DNA from: Ahniella sp. | GTDB taxonomy: Bacteria; Pseudomonadota; Gammaproteobacteria; Xanthomonadales; Ahniellaceae | Length of the DNA stretch: 27,367 nucleotides | Reading direction: 5' to 3' | Assembly (NCBI GenBank): GCA_016712105.1 | Contig: JADJRU010000002.1 | Span: 237,501-264,867, forward strand | In this document: positions 16,591 through 23,149 of the stretch, piece by piece | Numbering within the stretch: the stretch's first letter is position 1 | Layout: every line of letters begins with the position of its first letter | The notes under the pieces: model-generated | Database searches by the model: none | Told to the model about the DNA's origin: nothing | The model's input: the letters and a program-made list of their open reading frames with translations, nothing else | Translations under genes and position numbers: made by a program

Positions 16591-18086
16591 GGGCGTCGCT
16601 CCGCCAAAGGCAGGGCGATCTCGATCGCCAGGCCACCCAGTGACGAATGCCGCGCACTGATCCTGCCCCGATGGGCACTGACGATCCGCTCGGCGATGGA
16701 TAGACCGAGGCCAGCGCCGCCACTTTTTCTGTTCCGCGAACCCTCGACTCGGTAAAGCCGCTCGAACAATCGCGGTAACGCCGCATCAGGAACCCCCGGC
16801 GCACTGTCCTCAACCCGAAGCAGGGCCTCCTCGCCGGCCTGTTCCAGGCTTATTCGGATGCGCCCCGGGGCATCGGTATACCGCTCGCAATTCCCGAGCA
16901 GATTGGCCAGCAACTGTTCCAGCCGATCCCGGTCACCCAGCACTCTGATTGGGCCCGAAGGCACCCATGTGAGGTCCAGGCCTGCTTGCGCCAAGACTGG
17001 TTGATGCAGCGACACCCGCTCGGCAAGCAGTGCCGACAGATCCAGTTCGGCGAAGCGGTAGTTCAGTCCGCCGGCATCACTCAATGACAACTGATAGAGG
17101 TCGTCGATCAAGCGCTTCAGCCTTTGGCACTCACTCTTCAGTGAGGTGATCGCCCGTGCATCGGCACTGCGCACGCCATCTTCGATGGCTTCGAGTTCAC
17201 CGAGCAGAATCGCCACCGGTGTCCGCAACTCGTGCGCAATATCAGCGGTCCACTGCTGGGGCGCCTGTTGATGCGCCGACAAGGACTCGGCGAGTTGCCG
17301 GATGTCGGCAGCAAGATCTGCAAACGCGCCGTCGTCCGGCAGATCGACAGGAACCTGATGATGGCCTTTGGCGAGCGAGCGCACCGCCCCCGAGATGTTT
17401 GGCAGCGGTGCCAGCAATCGACGGGCGATCAGCCACGACACGACCAATGCCAAGGCCAGCACGACCAGCGACACCATCAGCGCCCGCAGCAACTGCGCGC
17501 GCATGAACTCATTCGCGGGGTCGTCACGCAAGGATGGCGCGGGTTGCAGGTACAACTCGCCCACAGGGCTGCCAGCCACCACAATCGGCATCGCTGCACC
17601 GCCGGCCAATCGGACAGCCGGGCCATGCAAGCGTGTGCCATGTTCATCGAACAGGCTGAGCCGACTCATCCACTCCGGGCCGGTGCCGCGCAACGCAGGT
17701 TCGCGCTCAGGGCGGGGGCCCAATCGCTCTCTGGGTGGCGGGCCGCGACCGGGCCCCGGTTGAAACTCGGTGCCCTGACCCGGTCCAAAGCGCCGCGGCA
17801 TCGGTTCGGGACGCCTCGGAGCCAAATCACCACGAGTCCCCGTGTCTTCGGCAGCCAGAAACCGCAATTGCGCCGGATCATCGCGCAAAACCTGCCAGCC
17901 GCCTTGTGTGGTGTAGAACGTACCCAGCCGTTCGACCAGCCGGGTGGCACGTTGCTGGTCGAGTGCAAACACATAGGCCTGAAAGCCGCGGCGGAACTCG
18001 AACTGCAGCATCAGGACCATGGCGGCAAGTGCCGTCACGATCAGCAGTGCTGTGGCCAGGAACAGGCGTTTCCAGAGCTCGTTCAT
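16587..18086 (-). CDS. sensor histidine kinase, BaeS-like
   Basis: This 499-residue membrane kinase is the partner of the adjacent regulator. It has a first membrane helix (9-28), a periplasmic region to about residue 200, a second helix (203-221), a HAMP linker, and the phosphorylated histidine H285 in DIAHELRTP, followed by LLGELEAIEDGVR as in BaeS. The ATP-binding domain has the N box LLANLLGNCERYTD, G1 as DSAPGVPD and G2 as GGAGLGLSI. The periplasmic part contains a proline, arginine and glycine-rich insert at about residues 85-133 (for example GPGRGPPPRERLGPRPER), unlike compact BaeS sensors. The ATG at 18086 begins at the first charged residues before helix 1; no strong ribosome-binding site is visible. 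The gene is divergent from the antiporter gene. Confidence 0.92.
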   Translation of the reverse strand: MNELWKRLFLATALLIVTALAAMVLMLQFEFRRGFQAYVFALDQQRATRLVERLGTFYTTQGGWQVLRDDPAQLRFLAAEDTGTRGDLAPRRPEPMPRRFGPGQGTEFQPGPGRGPPPRERLGPRPEREPALRGTGPEWMSRLSLFDEHGTRLHGPAVRLAGGAAMPIVVAGSPVGELYLQPAPSLRDDPANEFMRAQLLRALMVSLVVLALALVVSWLIARRLLAPLPNISGAVRSLAKGHHQVPVDLPDDGAFADLAADIRQLAESLSAHQQAPQQWTADIAHELRTPVAILLGELEAIEDGVRSADARAITSLKSECQRLKRLIDDLYQLSLSDAGGLNYRFAELDLSALLAERVSLHQPVLAQAGLDLTWVPSGPIRVLGDRDRLEQLLANLLGNCERYTDAPGRIRISLEQAGEEALLRVEDSAPGVPDAALPRLFERLYRVEGSRNRKSGGAGLGLSIAERIVSAHRGRISARHSSLGGLAIEIALPLAERRP

Positions 18087-18105
18087 GGATCACACTGTAC
18101 GGAAG

Positions 18106-18120
18106 GCAGGCGCGGCCTGC
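18106..18120. promoter_or_regulatory. inverted repeat in the kinase-antiporter divergent region
   Basis: GCAGGC (18106-18111) and GCCTGC (18115-18120) flank a three-base centre. It lies 20 bases from the kinase start and could be an operator or a leader hairpin; nothing else supports a role. Confidence 0.35.
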
Positions 18121-18134
18121 ACGGGGATGTCGCT

Positions 18135-18160
18135 ATTCTCCGCAGATTCTCCATATTTCA
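18135..18160 (+). promoter_or_regulatory. candidate BaeR-type binding site (direct repeat)
   Basis: ATTCTCC occurs at 18135-18141 and 18146-18152, a period of 11 bases, which is the spacing used by OmpR-family dimers bound head to tail. The second copy reads TTCTCCATA, identical to the core of the E. coli BaeR box as I remember it (TTTTTCTCCATDATTGGC). It lies in the 93-base gap between the baeS-like gene and the divergent antiporter gene. The match outside the core is poor, so this is a candidate only. Confidence 0.45.
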
Positions 18161-18179
18161 CGGAAGGAATAGTCACCCC

Positions 18180-19439
18180 ATGACCCCAGCAACCATGGAA
18201 TGGATCGGAACCGCGCTGTTCGCATTGGCGGTGCTGCACACCTTCTCGACCAAGTTCTTCGATCATTTGTCGCATACCCGGCCGGCCCACGCTGGTGTCT
18301 TCCATCTCCTCGGCGAAGTCGAAATTGTCTTCGGGTTCTGGGCGATGGTGCTGTTCGCTTTTTTCGTCGGACTGCAGGGCAAACCCCAGGCGCTGGCTTA
18401 TGTGGACGGCCTCAACTTCACTGAGCCCATGTTCGTGTTCGCGATCATGGTCATCGCTGCAAGCCGCGCCATCCTGCAGACTTCGCGTTTCCTGGTCGAA
18501 ACCGTCAGTCGCCTGCTGCCGTTCAACCCGCAGGTCGCGTTTTTCGTGACCACCATGAGCCTGGTTCCATTGCTGGGTTCCTTCATCACGGAACCTGCGG
18601 CCATGACGCTTGCCGCCTTGATCCTGCGCGACCGTTTTTACGGGCGTAATGTCCCCGAGCGCTTCAAGTACGCCATTCTCGGCGTGTTGTTCGTGAATAT
18701 CTCGATTGGTGGCGTCTTGACACCTTATGCTGCGCCACCCGTGTTGATGGTGGCGGCGACGTGGAACTGGGATATCGGTTTCATGATCAGCACTTTCGGT
18801 TGGCGCGCCATCATTGCGGTGTTGTTCAATGCGGCCTTCCTGACCTTCTGGTTCCGCAAGGAGTTGTCGGCACAGGCGCTGCCCGAGCGTGCCGGGCCGA
18901 CGATCACCTTGCCGATCCCGTTGTTGCTGCTCCATCTCATCCTGCTGGTCGGAGTGGTGCTGTTCGCACACGATCCGCCCGTGTTCATGGGATTCCTGCT
19001 GCTGTATCTCGGTGTCGCCGAGGCCTATCCGCAACATCAGGACAAGCTGCTGCTGCGCGAAGCACTGCTCGTGGCATTTTTCCTCGCCGGGCTGGTCGTG
19101 CTCGGCGGACTGCAACGATGGTGGCTGCAACCCTTGTTGACCGGCATGACCGACACGCAGGTCTACTTTGGCGCCACTGCACTGACCGCCATTACCGACA
19201 ACGCCGCACTGACGTATCTGGGTTCCCTCGTGCAAGGGCTCACGGACGAGTTCAAGTACGCACTGGTTGCCGGCGCAGTCACCGGTGGCGGCCTCACCGT
19301 CATTGCGAACGCGCCGAATCCGGCAGGTTATTCGATTCTTCGCTCGCGGTTCCATGAAGGCTCGATCAGTCCACTTGGGCTGCTTGGTGCGGCGACACCC
19401 CCTACGCTGGTGGCGATTGTCTGCTTCTGGTTCCTGTGA
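18180..19439 (+). CDS. putative Na+/H+ antiporter (PF07399-type)
   Basis: This 419-residue polytopic membrane protein resembles the putative Na+/H+ antiporter family PF07399. Conserved-looking blocks are HTFSTKFFDHLSH, FHLLGEVEIVFGFWA, LLGSFITEPAAMTLAALIL, SIGGVLTPYAAPPVLMVA, the charged ALTAITDNAALTYLGSLV and GGGLTVIANAPNPAGYSIL. The acidic residues in membrane segments (EVE, TEPAA, TDNAA) could carry ion coupling. The frame is open to 17232, but that part is antisense to the kinase gene. ATG 18180 is favoured by GGAAGGA at 18162-18168. The stop TGA shares one base with the ATG of the next gene. The gene is divergent from the BaeSR-like operon and may be its target. Confidence 0.85.
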   Translation: MTPATMEWIGTALFALAVLHTFSTKFFDHLSHTRPAHAGVFHLLGEVEIVFGFWAMVLFAFFVGLQGKPQALAYVDGLNFTEPMFVFAIMVIAASRAILQTSRFLVETVSRLLPFNPQVAFFVTTMSLVPLLGSFITEPAAMTLAALILRDRFYGRNVPERFKYAILGVLFVNISIGGVLTPYAAPPVLMVAATWNWDIGFMISTFGWRAIIAVLFNAAFLTFWFRKELSAQALPERAGPTITLPIPLLLLHLILLVGVVLFAHDPPVFMGFLLLYLGVAEAYPQHQDKLLLREALLVAFFLAGLVVLGGLQRWWLQPLLTGMTDTQVYFGATALTAITDNAALTYLGSLVQGLTDEFKYALVAGAVTGGGLTVIANAPNPAGYSILRSRFHEGSISPLGLLGAATPPTLVAIVCFWFL

Positions 19440-20365
19440 TGGCGCTGCCGAATTTTGATCATGTCCGCGAGGCGGCCCAACGGATCGCTCCCTGGGCTGT
19501 CCGAACCCCTGTTTTGCGCAGTGATCGCCTCGATGCGCTCACTGGCGCGAAGTTATGGTTCAAGTGCGAGGGCCTGCAGCGAATTGGCGCCTTCAAATTC
19601 CGCGGCGCCTGTAATGCGGTCATGGCGCTCGATGATGATCTTGCTGCATCGGGTGTGCTGACACACAGTTCCGGCAATCACGGCGCCGCACTCGGCGAAG
19701 CAGCGCGGATTCGTGGCATCCCGGCGCATATTGTCGTTCCGGATGGCGCCAATCCGGTCAAGTTGGCCAACATCGAAGCGACTGGCGCCACGTTACATGC
19801 CTGCGCACCGACACTTTCGGCGCGCGAACAAACCGCCGAACGCGTGCGGATTGCGACTGGGGCCAGCCTGATCCACCCCTATGAGCATCCGCTGGTGATT
19901 GCAGGGCAGGGCACAGCGGCGATGGAGTTGCTCACCGAGCACCCGAAACTTGATGACCTGCTGGTGCCGTTGGGCGGTGGCGGGCTCGCTGCGGGGACCG
20001 CGCTCACGGTCTCGGCCCTGTCACCGACGACACGGCTGACGCTGGTAGAGCCTGCTGGCGCAGCCGACGGCAAACAAGGGCTGGAATCGGGAGAGCGGGT
20101 GACGGACTGGCCGGTCAACACGATCTGCGATGGCTTGCGGACGATGCTCGGGGTGCCGAACTTCGTGATCCTCCGTCAGCACGGCGCCGAGGTGATCGCC
20201 ATCGACGACACGGCTACGCTGGCGGCCATGGCGATCGCACAACGCGAGTTGCGCGTTCAGGTCGAGCCGTCGAGTGCGATTGTGCTGGCGGCTGTGTTGG
20301 CGCACCCGGCCCGATTCCTGGGGCGGCATGTCGGTCTGATCCTGTCGGGCGGCAATGTGGCGTGA
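19439..20365 (+). CDS. serine racemase / threonine dehydratase-like PLP enzyme
   Basis: This 308-residue protein is a fold-type II pyridoxal-phosphate enzyme of the threonine dehydratase and serine racemase group. The cofactor lysine is K53 in GAFKFRGA. The substrate-binding loop is SSGNHG, the phosphate-binding glycine loop is GGGGLAAG, and SGGN lies at the C-terminus. It lacks the C-terminal regulatory ACT domain of biosynthetic IlvA, so it is catabolic threonine/serine dehydratase-like or a racemase. The choice between them cannot be made by eye. The ATG at 19439 overlaps the antiporter stop by one base; a GTG at 19436 is an alternative. In many gammaproteobacteria dnaA would be expected on this side of rpmH, but this enzyme occupies the place. 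Confidence 0.9.
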   Translation: MALPNFDHVREAAQRIAPWAVRTPVLRSDRLDALTGAKLWFKCEGLQRIGAFKFRGACNAVMALDDDLAASGVLTHSSGNHGAALGEAARIRGIPAHIVVPDGANPVKLANIEATGATLHACAPTLSAREQTAERVRIATGASLIHPYEHPLVIAGQGTAAMELLTEHPKLDDLLVPLGGGGLAAGTALTVSALSPTTRLTLVEPAGAADGKQGLESGERVTDWPVNTICDGLRTMLGVPNFVILRQHGAEVIAIDDTATLAAMAIAQRELRVQVEPSSAIVLAAVLAHPARFLGRHVGLILSGGNVA

Positions 20366-20517
20366 ACGAGCATTCATGGTCCTTATGACGAGTTCGCTGT
20401 GCGCTGACCCAAAGGCCTTCCATCGAAAAAGTCAATCCGGTTGCGGCTGTGTGTCCAAAGCTCGCGCAAACACTGAGAAAAGCACCCTAATCAATTGTTT
20501 GTGAGCACAGAGACCTG

Positions 20518-20540
20518 ATATCCACAGGCCCTGTGGATAA
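20518..20540. promoter_or_regulatory. paired inverted DnaA boxes in a perfect palindrome
   Basis: TGTGGATAA at 20532-20540 is the exact complement of the DnaA box TTATCCACA. ATATCCACA at 20518-20526 differs from the box by one base. They face each other. The arms TATCCACAGG (20519-20528) and CCTGTGGATA (20530-20539) form a perfect 21-base palindrome with one central base. A weaker box-like sequence (TGTGCATGG, 2 mismatches) follows at 20544. Confidence 0.65.
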
Positions 20541-20660
20541 GTCTGTGCATGGCGCATGGGAAAGGCGGTCGAAATGGCGCGTGGACGCGGCCTCCACAGT
20601 CCCCGGTAAAAAAAGTGCCAAGATTTTTTCCCTAGACTATTCAATGGCTTGCCGCGTGGA

Positions 20661-20672
20661 ACCAAGCTTGGT
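20661..20672. repeat. perfect 12-base palindrome
   Basis: ACCAAGCTTGGT is fully self-complementary and lies between the AT-rich patch and the second long palindrome of the origin-like gap. A binding site is possible, but a 12-base palindrome can also arise by chance. Confidence 0.5.
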
Positions 20673-20733
20673 CAGGGCGCCAGTCGCAGCCTGCCCAAGG
20701 TGTGATGGGAGCCAAGGCCAGCCTGTGAACTAG

Positions 20734-20752
20734 TGAATGTGCGGCACATTCA
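20734..20752. repeat. perfect 19-base palindrome
   Basis: Arms TGAATGTGC (20734-20742) and GCACATTCA (20744-20752) flank a single central G. The nine-base arms match exactly. Such a symmetric site would suit a dimeric regulator. It lies about 100 bases upstream of the rpmH -35 box. Confidence 0.7.
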
Positions 20753-20809
20753 GGCGGCATCGCATGGAGCGACCAAATAATCCCCTGTCAACCCCTTTTC
20801 AGGAGTAGA

Positions 20810-20857
20810 CTCGCGTCCCCGGCCAGTCCGATGGATACCGATTGGACTTGACGCGAG
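20810..20857. repeat. nested inverted repeats overlapping the rpmH -35 box
   Basis: The outer arms are CTCGCGTC (20810-20817) and GACGCGAG (20850-20857), perfectly matched. Inside them AGTCCGAT (20825-20832) and ATTGGACT (20841-20848) match at seven of eight positions. The right side includes the TTGACG -35 sequence. It may be a cruciform-forming operator, or an RNA structure in readthrough transcripts. Confidence 0.55.
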
Positions 20858-20876
20858 CCCGCGCCTTGCCTACCAT
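20848..20876 (+). promoter_or_regulatory. sigma-70 promoter of the rpmH operon
   Basis: TTGACG (20848-20853) and TACCAT (20871-20876) are separated by exactly 17 bases. Transcription would start near 20883, about 30 bases before the rpmH ATG. This is the best promoter match in the window. Confidence 0.75.
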
Positions 20877-20911
20877 CCCGCGCCCTTTTGTCCAGAATTT
20901 CGAGCATAGCC

Positions 20912-21046
20912 ATGAAGCGCACTTACCAGCCAAGCAAAATCAAACGTGCCCGCGACCACGGCTTCCGTGCCCGCATGGCCACCGCCAGCGGCCGCAAGAT
21001 CCTCTCCGCGCGCCGTGCCAAGGGTCGCGTCAAGCTGATCCCGTAA
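20912..21046 (+). CDS. rpmH: 50S ribosomal protein L34
   Basis: The 44-residue basic protein is L34 of the large ribosomal subunit. It starts MKRTYQPSKIKRARDHGF and continues RARMATASGRKILSARRAKGR, the invariant pattern of the family. The length is standard for gammaproteobacteria (44-46). It is too small to be found by length alone but is unmistakable. rnpA follows after four bases. Confidence 0.98.
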   Translation: MKRTYQPSKIKRARDHGFRARMATASGRKILSARRAKGRVKLIP

Positions 21047-21050
21047 AGCC

Positions 21051-21440
21051 GTGAACAGCCCACGCGGAGCCGCGAGCTTTCTGCGTGCGCACCGGGTGCT
21101 CACCAAGGCCGAGTTCGACCTGGTGTTCCAATCCGGCAAAGGCATCAGGGCGCGAACGCATCGCGCCCTGTTTCGTTTTCGGGAAGATGGCGAAACCCGT
21201 CTCGGCCTCATCGTGCCGAAGAAGGCGTTTGCGCGAGCGGTCGACCGTAATCGCATCAAACGACTGATTCGCGACGGCTTTCGTCGTCAGCGCATCAGCT
21301 TGCCGTCGGTCGACGTGGTCGTGCAGGTCCGTGCCGAAGCGCGTGACGCCACCTTGTTTCGAACCGAACTGGCACAAACCTGGGTTCGACTCGGCAAAGT
21401 CGAGCCTGACGACACTTCAAAGGCTAAACCCCCGGCATGA
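21051..21440 (+). CDS. rnpA: ribonuclease P protein component
   Basis: This 129-residue basic protein is the subunit that helps RNase P RNA trim the 5' ends of tRNA precursors. It shows the central motif VDRNRIKRLIRDGFR, preceded by RLGLIVPKKAFARAV, and the N-terminal RVLTKAEFDLVFQSGK. The GTG start at 21051 follows rpmH by four bases. The stop overlaps the yidC ATG (ATGA), so the three genes are probably translated in series. In many genomes a yidD gene stands between rnpA and yidC; there is none here. Confidence 0.96.
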   Translation: MNSPRGAASFLRAHRVLTKAEFDLVFQSGKGIRARTHRALFRFREDGETRLGLIVPKKAFARAVDRNRIKRLIRDGFRRQRISLPSVDVVVQVRAEARDATLFRTELAQTWVRLGKVEPDDTSKAKPPA

Positions 21441-23149
21441 ACAGTCTTCGCGGCATTCTCTGGTTCGCCCTGTTGGCGATCTCCTTCCTGCTTTGGCAGG
21501 CGTGGATGAGCGATTACGTGTATCGCAAGGCCGAGCCTGTTGCCGGACCGGTGGCAACGACACCTGGCGACCTGCCCACACCGGCCGGTACAACGTCATC
21601 CGATCTGCCAACTGCCAGCGCCGCGGCGGCAACGCCCGATGGCATCCAGGCCGTCGAGACGCCGACTTCGGCGACGGTCGAAACCAAAGCACCGATTACG
21701 GTCCGCACCGACACCGTGGTCATGCGCATCAGCCCGTACGGCGGCACCGTGTTGTCGGTGGACCTGCTGAACTACCGGAAAGATGCCAAGAAGGCCGAGC
21801 CGAAGATCCGCCTGCTCGATGACCAAGCGGAAACCTGGTTCGTCGCGCAGTCCGGTCTGGTGGCGAGCACAGGCACCGCCCCGAACCACCAGACCCTGTT
21901 CGAATCGGCACAATCGGAATACACGCTGGCTGACGGTGCCGACAAGCTGGAAGTGCCGATGACCTGGCAGGACGGCAGTGGCCTCCGTGTCACCAAAACC
22001 CTGGTCTTCAGTCGCGGCAGTTACGTGGTGACCGAGCGGTTGACCATCGACAACCAGGCTGCGGCGGAGTTCCAAGGCAATGCCTACCATCAGCTTCAGC
22101 GTAACGCCGGTCCGGCGCGCAGCTGGTCGATGACGAATCCGGAAACCTACAGCTTTGTCGGTGCTGCCTGGTTCAGCGAAGAGAACAAGTTCGAGAAGCT
22201 GGCGTTCGAAGATTTCGCCGGCGAGCCGCTGACCCGTGACATCACCGGTGGTTGGGCCGCCATGCTCCAGCACTACTTCTTTGCCGCCTGGATTCCCGCC
22301 GCAGGCGAGCCGGTCAAATACGAAACGCGTGTGCTGACTGAGGCCGGTCGTGAGCACTATCTCATTCGTGCGCTCGGTCCGTCGTTCAAGGTTCCTGCAG
22401 GCCAGTCCGCGCAGCGCGAAGCGCGCTTCTATGCCGGCCCGAAGTTGCAGAACGATCTGGCAGCAATCGCGCCGGGCCTGCCATTTGTCATCGATTACGG
22501 CATGGTCACGGTCATCTCCGAGCCGCTGTTCTGGTTGCTCGACAAGTTGCACAAGCTGGTCGGCAACTGGGGTATGGCGATCATCCTCGTGGTCGTGATC
22601 CTGAAGCTGCTCCTGTATCCGCTGAGCGAAATGCAATACCGCTCGATGGCGAAGCTGCGAAAGCTGCAACCGCGGATCGAAGCCCTGAAGCAGCGCTATG
22701 GCGAAGACCGCCAGAAGTTCAACCAGGCGATGCTCGAGCTGTACCAGAAGGAAAAGGCCAACCCGGCGTCCGGCTGTTTGCCTTTGCTGCTGACCATTCC
22801 GGTGTTCATCGCGCTGTACTGGGTGCTGCTGGAGTCGGTCGAACTGCGTCACGCGCCGTTCTACGGCTGGATCCAGAACCTGTCCGAGCGTGACCCGTAT
22901 TTCATCCTGCCGATCCTCAACGCAGCAACCATGTGGGCGACGCAGAAGCTCTCGCCGGCACCGGTTGGCATGGATCCGATCCAGCAGAAGATCCTCATGT
23001 ACATGCCGCTCGCCCTGAGCCTGACCTTCGCGTTCTTCCCGGCCGGCTTGGTGCTCTACTGGACGGTCAACGGTGCGCTCGGTCTGCTGCAGCAGTGGAT
23101 CATCATGAAGCGCTACGCCGGCAACGAAGCCAAAACTCCGGCTGCGTGA
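21437..23149 (+). CDS. yidC: membrane protein insertase YidC
   Basis: This 570-residue inner-membrane protein inserts and folds membrane proteins, alone or with SecYEG. It has an N-terminal membrane helix (LRGILWFALLAISFLLWQAW), a low-complexity linker of T, A and P (about residues 34-75), and a large periplasmic beta domain to about residue 340. The conserved insertase core follows, with GNWGMAIILVVVILKLLLYPLS, the coiled cytoplasmic loop MQYRSMAKLRKLQPRIEALKQRYG and NPASGCLPLLLTIPVFIALYWVL. Length is close to E. coli (548). The C-terminal tail (KRYAGNEAKTPAA) is short. The stop shares one base with the mnmE ATG. Confidence 0.97.
   Translation: MNSLRGILWFALLAISFLLWQAWMSDYVYRKAEPVAGPVATTPGDLPTPAGTTSSDLPTASAAAATPDGIQAVETPTSATVETKAPITVRTDTVVMRISPYGGTVLSVDLLNYRKDAKKAEPKIRLLDDQAETWFVAQSGLVASTGTAPNHQTLFESAQSEYTLADGADKLEVPMTWQDGSGLRVTKTLVFSRGSYVVTERLTIDNQAAAEFQGNAYHQLQRNAGPARSWSMTNPETYSFVGAAWFSEENKFEKLAFEDFAGEPLTRDITGGWAAMLQHYFFAAWIPAAGEPVKYETRVLTEAGREHYLIRALGPSFKVPAGQSAQREARFYAGPKLQNDLAAIAPGLPFVIDYGMVTVISEPLFWLLDKLHKLVGNWGMAIILVVVILKLLLYPLSEMQYRSMAKLRKLQPRIEALKQRYGEDRQKFNQAMLELYQKEKANPASGCLPLLLTIPVFIALYWVLLESVELRHAPFYGWIQNLSERDPYFILPILNAATMWATQKLSPAPVGMDPIQQKILMYMPLALSLTFAFFPAGLVLYWTVNGALGLLQQWIIMKRYAGNEAKTPAA

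Larger units (their letters stand above)
20366..20911 (+). other. gene-free region before rpmH, origin-like
   Basis: This 546-base gap has no credible gene; the short frames in it show no family resemblance. It contains DnaA-box-like sequences in a palindrome (20518-20540), an AT-rich patch at 20603-20645 with runs of seven A and six T, two further perfect palindromes (20661-20672 and 20734-20752), a nested inverted repeat (20810-20857) and the rpmH promoter. In gammaproteobacteria the rpmH-dnaA gap often holds the replication origin. Here dnaA is not adjacent, so the region may be an active origin, a relic of one, or only a regulatory zone. Confidence 0.55.

Noticed and set aside
17232..18179. 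N-terminal extension of the antiporter
   Set aside because: It is antisense to the histidine kinase and the membrane protein begins properly at 18180 with a ribosome-binding site.
20432..20733. Short open frames on both strands in the gap before rpmH
   Set aside because: They overlap the DnaA-box palindrome and the AT-rich patch, have no ribosome-binding site that stands out and no family resemblance.
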